Positions 10,290 through 19,553 of a stretch of DNA of 25,283 nucleotides are shown in pieces. The DNA lies in assembly GCA_964058845.1 (NCBI GenBank), contig CAXKVR010000859.1, positions 1 through 25,283 of the forward strand, given 5' to 3'. Under the pieces are notes generated by a model. It saw only the letters and a list, made by a program, of their open reading frames with translations, made no database searches and was not told the origin of the DNA. The stretch comes from Carex sylvatica. Its lineage: Eukaryota > Streptophyta > Magnoliopsida > Poales > Cyperaceae. Each line of letters opens with the position of its first letter. Position 1 is the first letter of the stretch. The translations under genes were made by a program, and so were the position numbers.

Positions 10290-10440
10290 CTCTATATATG
10301 ATGCATTGCTCCATATGCCGAAGAGCATGAGAAGATTCCTGATGGAGACCATTCCCATCCTGTGTATCCCCAATCGGTATACCAATGAACACTTATAAAA
10401 AGGTAGGATGTCTATCAGATCCTTCATGAAGAAAGATGTT
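10290..10440 (-). pseudogene. LINE ORF2 fragment upstream of the zf-RVT piece; 5' piece
   Basis: On the minus strand one frame reads W-G-Y-T-G-W-E-W-S-P-S-G-I-F-S-C-S-S-A-Y-G-A-M then a stop. This matches the 'W.W...G.FSV.SAY.A(L/M)' block that precedes the zf-RVT region in plant LINE proteins. The next expected block (LWKIKI...) lies at 8905, just outside the far end of the inserted element. In-frame sequence GSIHGSSLQQKKR (8905-8940) bridges the gap. Other frames here are open but carry no recognised family. Confidence 0.6.
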
Positions 10441-10472
10441 GTCTTGCCTTATCAAATTACTTTTGCCTACCC

Positions 10473-10620
10473 TAATTATTATTTAGATTCTTAAACCATA
10501 TGAAAATTTTATTTTGATTAGACAAATTATATAATTTTGTGCTATTTCCGGTGTCCGAATAATAGTGGGACTGGATATATCCTCTCGGAGGATATAAATT
10601 TTCTCTGGACTTGAATACAT
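10473..10620 (+). repeat. Dispersed direct repeat, copy B
   Basis: Same-orientation partner of 7155-7310, sharing 'tttagattcttaa', 'ttttattttgatta', 'gctatttc' and 'aatagtgg.a(c)tggatat' blocks in order. It lies immediately beyond the LINE fragment. The pair could be an old duplicated flank, short terminal direct repeats, or two insertions of one family. Confidence 0.6.
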
Positions 10621-10647
10621 TATTTGTGAAATTATTTGTAAAAAAAT

Positions 10648-10769
10648 CAAACCGTGAATATTTTATTTCTTTAAAATCTATTTATAGTGCAAAAAAAAAA
10701 AATCCAAGACTGGATTTTTTTCATGATTATGAATAAAAATTCAGGGTCGTAGAAAAAATTCACGGTTTG
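10648..10769. repeat. Small palindromic MITE-like element
   Basis: The 17-bp sequence caaaccgtgaatatttt (10648-10664) is repeated inverted at about 10753-10769 (...attcacggtttg). The 122-bp unit has no coding capacity. The size and ends suit a MITE, but no clear target duplication is visible. Confidence 0.5.
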
Positions 10770-12100
10770 GGTATTTTTAAAATTCTAATCAAACCCTAAT
10801 TATTTTTATTAAAATATTTTTAAAAATAAATAAAAATAAAAATCTCGGACCAAACAGAGACGGAGAGGCCATTATTAATTCAGGCGTGACGAATTTAAAT
10901 TTTGTTATAATATTGCACAAGGTGAGAACCATGAGACATATAAATATATAATATTTGCATACTTAAGAAAAATATATAATAATGAACTGAAGATGAATTT
11001 GATTGTAATTACGATCAAAATTAATTCAGAATTTTATTTGAGTTAATTCGTCACAAAGGTGTTGAAAATGGATAATTCTCAAATTATTCATGAAATTTTG
11101 TTATCATGAATTTTGAGTTAAGCCGAGTCTGATTTTAGACGAGTCGATTGCGTTTTAAGTCAAGCCAACTCGTTAATCGTTCATGTTTCTAGCCAAAAAA
11201 GCCCATGGAATTGGGTTTTGTCCAATCGATTTTGAACAACTTTTCTTCAGAATCGGATCTAATCTGTTCAATCAATTTTAAATTCATAAAATATTTTAAA
11301 CAGCTAAGTGAATCTAAACTATCCATATAAATTTTGACATCTATTGTCACACGTTGATGTGAGTCACGAAAAATCAAAGTACGAGTGACGAACAAAACAT
11401 AAGATTTAGAAGATCACAAGACAAAAGATTTGTTCACCTTCAATATAATATTTAAGTAATTTTAGGTTAAGAAAATAATGAGGTAAAGAAAAGGTGTTAT
11501 TAAGACAATATGTATATGTTAAAAAATATGAATTTAAGATGGAATAGATTAGCAATCAGATTTATATACGAGAGTGCTGTTAAAAAATAAGACATATAAA
11601 ATACTATGTAATTTTATTATGAACTAATAAAAAATAAAAATAAAAAGAATGAAGCTCGGTGAGAGTGATTGTGCTTGAGTTCTTTCTTATACATTTTTAA
11701 TATTTTGTCATCTATCGACGATTTAGATTCGAAATTGGATAATATGTAAATAAGGAACCTGATGGATATGCTTTGTTACCAAGCAGCTAATTCGTTTCAT
11801 ACCCAGATCCACTTCAGAATTGAGAACATTTTATTTATAGAAAATATTATAAAATAAAAAAAATAAAAAAAAAAGACTTTTTTAAAATTTAGATGTATAT
11901 ATGGACCGGAAATATTTCTCTCATTTCAAACTTTGGATCGAAAACAATTATCCCGATCCAAAGTGTGTTTTTTTAAGGTCATGAAGAATTCAAGACAATA
12001 TGTTGTAAAATTCTTTAAGGCCATAGAGAATCCAAGACAACAGAAAAAAGTTTGAGACGGGAAATTATTTTTCATTCCATCTAAGCATCTAAATTTCAAC
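10770..12100. other. Repeat-poor AT-rich intergenic DNA, no gene seen
   Basis: Contains an imperfect hairpin at about 11076-11122 (ctcaaattattcatga ... tcatgaattttgag). A short stretch rich in GAGTCGA/GCCGAGT-like words at 11115-11175 echoes the arms of the inverted-repeat element. Open frames here are short and show no family match. Confidence 0.5.
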
Positions 12101-12109
12101 TATTTAATA

Positions 12110-12215
12110 TCATTGTTATTATAACAAATTATTTCTCCCATCTGAATCTCAAATTCATGACCTCTCACACAGAAACCATATGTCTTTGTCACTAGACCAA
12201 AGACTAGTTCTCGTT
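12110..12215 (-). repeat. tRNA-derived SINE-like remnant
   Basis: On the minus strand an A-box-like TGGTCTAGTGACAAAGA (12183-12199) is followed by a B-box-like GAATTTGAGATTC (12144-12156), with GAGAGGTCATGA just before the B box. This resembles the head of plant tRNA-derived SINEs. No intact cloverleaf forms, so it is not a tRNA gene. Confidence 0.5.
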
Positions 12216-12800
12216 TCCTTCTATTATTTTATAATATATTATACGAGTAAAAATTTCTACCTAGCTTGCTCTTGTGCTTCTGAAGTGTCTCGCTGGCATA
12301 GTCAGGATTTTCATCAGGTATACAAAATTAATTATTATTATTTTATTTAAATTATTAAATAATTTTCATTGGAAGCGGAATCGGTTATTGACCATAAATT
12401 AAAATCGAGAAAATCGGTATAAATCAACCGAATTAGATCTAAAACTCAATTTTTTTGAAAAATTAGTAAGATTCAAAAATTAATATGAAATATTGAAGTA
12501 TTAAATTTTACTTTGAAGTATAGTTCACAAGACTCTTCTATTAAAATTCAGTTCATTTTGAATAGTTAAACCTAATAAAAATAATTTAATGCATTACATT
12601 AAATTTTAGTACACTACTTTATAAAATATTTTAGTCTATTCCTCTCAAAAAAAAAAAAAAAAATATGTTTACTGTGGTTCCACTATCATACTATTCTTAA
12701 TCACCTTCCTCTTGTCGGTATATTTCAAAATAGATTGATGAAAGACTATCAAATTTGTAACGATGCTTCGGCCAATTTCATTAATCGAGAACTTTAACTC
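12216..12800. other. AT-rich intergenic DNA, no gene seen
   Basis: Simple AT-rich sequence with a poly(A) run at 12648-12663. Nothing recognisable. Confidence 0.5.
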
Positions 12801-12813
12801 AGTCAGGAGTAGA

Positions 12814-12878
12814 CAAAATTCAAATCCAAGAATAGATAAAACCCAAATCCAAAAATAGATAAAATTCAAATCTAAACC
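12814..12878 (+). repeat. ~23-bp tandem repeat
   Basis: Three consecutive units of the type (c)aaaa(t/c)(t/c)caaatc(c/t)aa(g/a)aatagat start at 12814, 12838 and 12861. Just downstream (12930-12960), the minus strand has a 'GGCGGAGCCAGCTT' word that is common in plant dispersed repeats. Confidence 0.6.
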
Positions 12879-12979
12879 AACTATATACAAACTTGACATC
12901 GTATTCCAAAATTCAGAAGTAGACGACTGCCTACCCTGAATTAAGCTGGCTCCGCCACTCGATCTCGATGGCATTATCT

Positions 12980-13440
12980 ATCAATATTCGATAGTGATGG
13001 AAGAATAACAGTTAGTGGATTTTTCAAAACCAGGCATGGAAAGAAAATAAAAATCTAAGAACAAACAAAATATCTGTAAAATGAGATATTTGTATATAGT
13101 AGGTGATAATTATCCTATAATTTATTTAAAATAATTTAAAATGAGATATTTGTATTCTCTTTCCTTTTTCCATTTTTTCGTCTGTGTTCATTGTGAAGAA
13201 TTTTCCAAATTCATAATAAACAAAATGAGAAGCGAAGTCAGCGTTAATGCGTTATATATAGCTTTCGTACATCTAAGAAACTTGGAATCAACCACTCAAA
13301 TGTACTTTATTGTTTTAAAAATATAACTTTCATGTTTCATCATATGACGCAAAAAGGTGACAATACATTAAGAAATTTTGATCACCTTATTACACCACTA
13401 AGCTGATGTTTTTTTCAAAACAAAAAGATTTATCATCATC
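12980..13440. other. Intergenic DNA with an 18-bp direct repeat, no gene seen
   Basis: An 'aaaatgagatatttgtat' word occurs at about 13078-13095 and 13138-13155, 60 bp apart. Short open frames in this stretch show no family resemblance. Confidence 0.5.
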
Positions 13441-13610
13441 AATGGTTTAAATAACGATTATAGCGGTATAGCGGGACAGTTAAAAAAAATAAGCAATTGC
13501 ACTAAGTAGCTAACTATATATCGCTCATAGCGTTATAGCTTTTAGGGTATGAAAACACTATAGTGCATCTATAATGTAGTTATAGTTAGCTACTTAGAAC
13601 ACTGATCATC
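13441..13610. repeat. Palindromic MITE-like segment
   Basis: The sequence actaagtagctaactata (about 13501-13518) is repeated inverted as tatagttagctacttaga (about 13579-13597), with further GC(T)ATA/TATAGC words between and before them. It is non-coding and probably a decayed small inverted-repeat element. Confidence 0.45.
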
Positions 13611-14839
13611 ATACAAAATAAAATTATCTCATCTGTCAGTGGATTCTACTTTGTATGTGAATTTTGAACGTAGTTCACAACTTTTTGTAACCTCTGTACA
13701 CGGTTACACCTTTTTTTAACTTCTGTCTAATATAATTTGGTCTCAAACGATTATTAGCATATCTTTAAAAATGATAAATTAATTGTTCTAGTAAGAAATG
13801 GTACAAGTCATATCACAATTTTTAATTCTTGAAGGTCAAAGGTTATTGCTTTGAATTCTGCTTAGTTTCCGGTACAAGGGTCCTATTGTTTATCCAAGCA
13901 ACTCAATTATCATTTATTACAAGCAAAAATATAATTGAGATCCGCGTTGTATCTAACTTCTAATAAGAGGCTTATCCTCAAATCAGATCTTGCGTTTAAA
14001 ATGGCGAAGGTTTTTCTTTTCAACAAATAATTATAAGGTTAGTTGTATGTTGTATGAAGTCAAAATAGTTCTATCTATATCTTCACTAAGTTCTAGTTCC
14101 TATTTATATTAATTGCAGTTGGTTACATAATGTAATATTTTTTAGGGAAAACCCTTAAAAAACAAAAGTGGTTGAAATCTATTTTTTATATAAGAAATAT
14201 TAAATATGTAAAAGAATATTGAACGTTTCTTATACTCTAATATTTTCGATGGTTACTATCTTTATTATTCAGATTATATAATTAATATTCAGTTTAAATA
14301 ATTTATAAAATATCAAATAACTTGAAACAAAGGGACCAAAAATCATGCATGAAATTTGAATCAAACGAGTGTGGAACCAATTTCTCTCCAGGGGCAGATG
14401 TATATGTGGATAAGGCTGCACACATGCATGCCTCGCTTAAAAAAATATATTATCTTATTTCTATTTAATCTCATGAATAAATCAAGCATAAAATAGAAAG
14501 GTAACTAGATTAATTCCAGTGTACGCGAGATAAATTTTCCTTATAAATTATAAATATGATAATATTGACCGTTTGCGCTATGCTTATTTCTCACTGTTTT
14601 GATCAGGCAACATTAATCAGATAAATTTATATGAATTATTATTCAAATTAGTTATAAAATATAAAATGAAAAATAATAATAAAAGAGTCAATGTCAAAAC
14701 AAAACAAAAAAATTGACTCTGATCGGATGGATCTATAACAAGTTACTTAGCATCTAGTCTAAATTAAAAATATTCAGTTGCATGAATTGATTAGCTCTAT
14801 TTAAACTATGATTAAAAACAAAAAACAAAAAACAAAACA
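13611..14839. other. AT-rich intergenic DNA, no gene seen
   Basis: No open frame of interest, no convincing RNA gene, and no clear repeat pair. Confidence 0.5.
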
Positions 14840-14895
14840 AAGAACAACCTTGTCTTATTTTATTTTATTTTTTGTCGAATAAGAACAACCTTGTC
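14840..14895 (-). mobile_element. Possible tail-only retroinsertion with 15-bp target duplication
   Basis: The 15-mer aagaacaaccttgtc occurs at 14840-14854 and 14881-14895. The 26 bp between (14855-14880) is, on the minus strand, a short head followed by an A-rich tail made of AAATA-type units. That is the expected order for a target-primed retroinsertion truncated almost to its tail. A plain tandem duplication is the alternative. Confidence 0.4.
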
Positions 14896-15251
14896 GGTCT
14901 TGCCTGTGGTAACAAGGACAAGGACGATAGCATCATATAAGTTATATCAGCTTCGAAATATTTCTGTAGAATATTTCGAGATCTGATTTCCATAGAAAAT
15001 TTCGATAAAGCGCATATTATTATAATATTATTATAAAATAAGATCAATTAGCGATACATATATTTATGCATATGATTATATATTGAACAGTTGATAGAAA
15101 CCGCTCTCATTAGTACGTGAAAGCAAAGTGTGAATGCACGAAGATCCCCTTCCACTTGATTGATTTATTTGAGGTCGATAAAAAAATGAATCTAGCTAAA
15201 GTCTAAGGAAACCTCATCCAAATACACTGAACCATTATATTAAAATAAAGA

Positions 15252-16312
15252 AGGCTGATAATTGTAACTCAAACAAAATTTTCGAGCATGTCTCTTAAGT
15301 AGTTTAACATAAAAAACTTTCAATATTATATAACTTTTATTTTCAACGCTAATATCTAAACATTGAAAGCTTTATTTATAACATTTTACAATGCTACTCA
15401 CAAGCATTTAAATCTCTGTCTGCAAGTATTAAAATTATAAATCTGTATAGTTTTCACTCCTAACTACTTTTATTTTCAAGCCAAAAACGAAAATATTCAT
15501 TTCACCAACTTTTTTTATTTTTTCTCTAATCATTCTCATCCATTTTCTCGACGATCCATGATGAATTTTGCGAATCTAAAAATATTAACGTTTTATATCC
15601 AATTTTCTCTTTCAAATGAGATCCATGAAAAATAACTTTCGAATTATATTTGTGTCGTAATTTTTTTTACCACTTTAAATCTTTGTGACTTTCAGTTTTT
15701 TTTTATTTTGCTTTAAAATAATTTAAACATTTGTTTACAAACATATAAATCTCATGTACAAGCATATAAACCTCATTAATAACACTTTAAATCTCTAGAA
15801 TAAAACATATAAACCTCATGTACAAAAAATTAAAACCTCAACAATAACATTTTAAAACATATAAACCTCAACAATAATACTACATTTACAAAGCATATAA
15901 ATCTCATGTACAAAGCTTTGAAAATTTTAATGATTGTAGACTGAGATTTAAAAACTTGAAAATTTAAAGTGCTCATGAGTTTTACTTTAAAAATAAATAA
16001 ATAACTTTAAATTTACTCAAAAATATTTTTTCCATGGATCTTATTTAAAAGATAAAATCGAATAGAAAACGTTCGTATTTTTAGATTTGTAAAATTCATC
16101 ACGGATTATCGGAAAAATAAATTATAATGATCAGAGAAAAAATTAAAAATAGTGGCTGAAATGAATCTTTTCATTTTTGGCTTGAAGACAAAAGTAGTTA
16201 GGAGTTAAAACTATGCAGATTTAGAATTTTAATGCTTTCAGACAGAAGTTTACATACTTGCGAGTAGCATTGTAAAATGTTATAAACATAACTTTAAATA
16301 TTTTGATATTAG
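15252..16312. mobile_element. Fold-back element copy 1
   Basis: The left arm (about 15264-15700) and right arm (about 15925-16312) are long imperfect inverted repeats. For example, 'actttta/ttttcaagccaaaaacgaaaa' on the left is mirrored by 'ttttggcttgaagacaaaagtagtta' on the right, and 'tataacattttacaatgctactc' by 'gagtagcattgtaaaatgttata'. The centre is an array of CATATAAA(C/T)CTCATGTACAA-like units. The whole is repeated in the same orientation at 20879-22201. There is no coding capacity. The right end stops about 87 bp short of the copy 2 end, so it is truncated or interrupted. Confidence 0.75.
15735..15905 (+). repeat. Central tandem array of fold-back copy 1
   Basis: About six imperfect units share acatataaacctcatgtaca and aacctcaacaataaca words, sitting at the axis of symmetry. 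The equivalent array in copy 2 is at 21361-21570. Confidence 0.65.
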
Positions 16313-17500
16313 GGTTAAGTCCAATATGGTATATCCAACTTTATAGTATGTATAATTGAAAAATAGTATTCAAATTAAAAAAATTTGTAGATTTAACATT
16401 AAACTTTTAAATAGCGTCTATATTAAATATGGATTGATTTGAGAGACATTTAGTTTTTTATAAAATAATTTGAAACTTCTACCGGTGAAACATTAATGAT
16501 TTTATAATAAATGATCAATCAAATTTCAAACTGACTCAAATTTAATACTGTCATATCTGAATAATTTAATGATTTACATGATTACATCTATAATTTTATT
16601 TTTTAATTTATAATATTTTTTTGAAATATATGTGCCATAAATCCCGGATGTATCATAAAAAATTGGATATAAACTAGATTTACCATAATGAGTAAAGTAA
16701 ATATACTTACTTTTTACAAGAATCGTACTATATTATATTTCACTTATAATGAATCAACATTTAGAAACGAAAAAAAATTTGACGCTTTCAACATTTAAAA
16801 AGGGGCGCTTTCAACATTTAATTGATTAAAAAGTTCGTTTATTTAGATCCCATGAAACAATACAAAAATTTCAAAGGTTGAGTTTTAATTATTTTGAGAT
16901 GGAAAAAGTGCACGACACCTCATATGTTATAAGATACAGTTTTTTTTTATTTTAGAAAAGGTAATAATTTTGATTAGATTATTTTTAATTTGATTGAATC
17001 ATTCATAATTTTCCTTGAATTCTACTTATTTTCCTAACATCAAAACTTCAAATTTCTAAAGAGCCCTGTATCAGCAGCTTCGAATGGACAATCCATTTCA
17101 TAAACGAATTGATTTAATTAATATATTTGATAGATAAAGAATTGTTAATTGAATCACTTGAATTGATTTGTTATCCCCAAAATTGCAAAAACCCGGCCCA
17201 ACAGCTACATAATTTATTTAATGTCTATTTCAGTTTTCCATAACTACAATATCCGTGTTTGAAAATATTTAATAATTATATTTCTATTTTCTGACTACAT
17301 ACATTTAGTAGTTTTGACTCAACATCCGCATTCAAATATCTACATAAAAATACTAAATAAAAAGGAAGCAGCTAACAATCCCGGCCCTCAATCCTCCAAA
17401 AATTTTCAGACATTTTCAACTAATCCTACAAATTAACATTTTCATAAGATCTGGTAATAGTATGCACACAATCCTGTTAACATATTCAATGAATGTTATG
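16313..17500. other. AT-rich DNA of unknown origin, no gene seen
   Basis: Sequence abruptly unlike the fold-back element starts at 16313. A 'tccaatatggtatatccaac' word near 16320 has a weak inverted echo near 16660 (ttggatata), which might mark another small insertion. Nothing else is recognisable. Confidence 0.4.
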
Positions 17501-17502
17501 CA

Positions 17503-17642
17503 GATGAAACCGCGTGGTCTCAGATGAAAACGAGTGAAACCTGATGAAACCGCGTGGTCAACGAACAAAGTACAATTGGTAGTTAAATTGGAGACCACCT
17601 TCTAGAAGATATTTAAGGACCACATTCTAGAAGATATTTAAC
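17503..17642 (+). repeat. Short direct repeats (17 bp and 25 bp tandem)
   Basis: gatgaaaccgcgtggtc occurs at about 17503-17519 and 17542-17558. Next to it, a 25-bp unit (gaccac.ttctagaagatattta) is tandemly repeated at 17593-17617 and 17618-17642. Locally duplicated sequence, function unknown. Confidence 0.65.
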
Positions 17643-17819
17643 TACCAACTTCTACAATGTATCTATTGAACCGGGATCAAATTTTAATTCTACAAATACA
17701 CCAAAAAATTATAAATAAACTAGTAAAAACAAATATACCCAATCATGTAATATCATCCAAACAATACTCTAAACAAATCACCATAATTCTATAAACTAGT
17801 AAAAACAATTTTAACAATT

Positions 17820-17935
17820 TTACAACCGACATTTTACTACTTGCGTACTCTCTGATAGAGATTCTGCGAGTGAGACAAAAGTCTCATCGCAAGAATAATC
17901 CTCTCCCGAGTTATGTCCTTCTGCAAAAACAAAAA
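17820..17935 (-). pseudogene. Possible terminal exon of the decayed MULE-associated gene
   Basis: On the minus strand, a TTTTGCAG acceptor near 17923 is followed by an open acidic/serine-rich stretch (EGHNSGEDYSCDETFVSLAE then SLSESTQ...) that ends at a stop near 17820. No family is recognised. It is tied to the upstream FAR1/Ulp1 remnant only by position and strand. Confidence 0.3.
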
Positions 17936-18463
17936 CAAATATTTTATTATTAAAAAAAATTACAACAAGAAAACAACAGAAATAGATAATAAAATGCACC
18001 TGAGTAAAATTCATTCCAGTATCTGTTATAAGGCAGTATATGTAACACAACACGAATATTGCGCAGTCATGTGAACGATTCTGTTTGGGACATGCCTAAT
18101 TATCATAAATAAGTGTCTTCCATGAAAGGTCACATGATAAAAGAAATTAACATATACTGGTAAATTTAAAGTTCTACAGACATAACTGATATATCTATAC
18201 AAATAGAGCAATAATTCTACAAACTAACATTATAAGATATACTGGGTTGCAATTTTCTATACTTATCATACAGAACAGTAATTTATATTTGTATGATCTG
18301 GCAATTTCTACAATTATTAAGCAATAACCCTATAAACACAGTTCAACAGTCCACTAGTCAGATTACTTTTTATCCATAGAAAAAGAAATAATTTATAAAA
18401 AACACTCACGAAGGCACCATGCAATAAAAGAATCAAGCCACATTGTTGTATGACATGCGCAAT

Positions 18464-18638
18464 TTATGTATGCTCTATTAGTTTCACCAGCAGAAGTGAA
18501 GAGCGTACTTGTTTCCGTTTCAAGTCATAGGCAAAAAGTACCCAATGGCTCCATGCACACACCGGGACAAAAAGCCATCTAACCTTATCAAACTGGTCTG
18601 AGAATAGTTGTGGAAGGTTTTTAAGAGCTGTCTCATGA
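18464..18638 (-). pseudogene. Ulp1 (C48) cysteine-protease-like fragment
   Basis: The minus-strand frame reads D-K-V-R-W-L-F-V-P-V-C-A-W-S-H-W-V-L-F-A-Y-D (about 18526-18591), then LKRKQVR. This matches the Ulp1/SENP pattern in which beta strands lead to the catalytic 'HW.L...(D/N)' block. The later catalytic Asp and Cys regions are not found, so it is a fragment. It follows the FAR1 pseudogene with a one-base frame change. Ulp1-like domains are known cargo or second ORFs of some plant MULEs. Family assignment rests on one motif block. Confidence 0.5.
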
Positions 18639-19553
18639 TCATACATATGCATGATAATATTTGTAGGCAGCACGGCCACAACCATCAGCCCATAAAATAT
18701 TACAAAAATGCCCTTCGTTGCTATGCTTATATGTATACCAGAAATCCAAATCATATTTCTTCTTTTCATCAAAATAATCAGAGAGCAACTCAGCATCATG
18801 TCCACCTAATGACCTCAATTTACTTCTCTTGTACTGATTTAAGTGGTTTTTAGCATCTTTTCATGTAAAAGTACACTTCAAATAACCACCAGCTATCCGT
18901 ATTACAATATCTATATTATCAGCTGCTTTCATACCTTGGTCTGCATTATATTCCATCATTGCTTTATATCTCAATGGAATGAACCGATAACAAGGGATAA
19001 GGAAAGATGACTTCAGATTGAGATCATGATTATGAGTTAGCTCCATGTCACTCACTTGCTATCTATCAGTAATAGAGCAATACATCATCTTTATATATAC
19101 CAGATATTTTGTGTGTACTACAGGTCTCCGTCTCTTTGGAAAAGGTGCAGTTTCAGGAATTGAATCCTTTACATCTTTGAATTTGTTGCATGCAAACTTA
19201 TAATCTACAAAAACATCACCGTTCTTGTGAAAGGTTCTCTTGTTTACTCCAAAACTACTTTGGTACCCAAACATCTGCTAGTATAAGTAAGTTTCTACAA
19301 CGGAGTCAAACTTATCACCTACTGTAGGTGGACTGATGAATCGGATCTCATCAGGATCAGGTTCTCTTTCTAACTGATGGCCAACATTAACAACTTGTAC
19401 CCCCTCATCTTCAACCCTATTCTGATTTTCACCATAATTCACATTCTCATTCGACTTCTCATCAGAAAAAATCGAAGCATCCTTGTTCAAATCCTATTCG
19501 TGCATACATGAGCAGAAAATTGTGTCATCTACACTTTCTTCATTCAAATTCAT
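18639..19553 (-). pseudogene. FAR1/FHY3-related MULE transposase N-terminus, stop-riddled
   Basis: One minus-strand frame runs 304 codons from an ATG at 19551-19553 to a TGA at 18639-18641. It contains four internal stops: TAG at 19494-19496, 19278-19280 and 19059-19061, and TGA at 18861-18863. After an acidic leader, VGDKFDSVVETYLYY then GYQSSFGVNKRTFHKNG match the FAR1 DNA-binding domain. ELTHNHDLN follows, then SSFLIPCYRFIPLRYKA, IRIAGGYLKCTFT, KDAKNHLNQYKRSKL, DAELLSDYF and GHFCNILWADGCGRAAYKYY, in the order known for FAR1-related proteins. The transposase catalytic core and SWIM zinc finger that should follow are missing. The frame is intact apart from stops, so decay was by point mutation. 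Confidence 0.8.

Noticed and set aside
12669..12974. Minus-strand 101-codon open frame starting MPSRSSGG
   Set aside because: Crosses a tandem repeat and a dispersed-repeat word (GGCGGAGCCAGC); hydrophobic low-complexity sequence with no recognised domain.
15735..15905. CRISPR-like array
   Set aside because: Repeats are imperfect, spacers are not unique or uniform, and the DNA is plant nuclear; it is the centre of a fold-back transposon.
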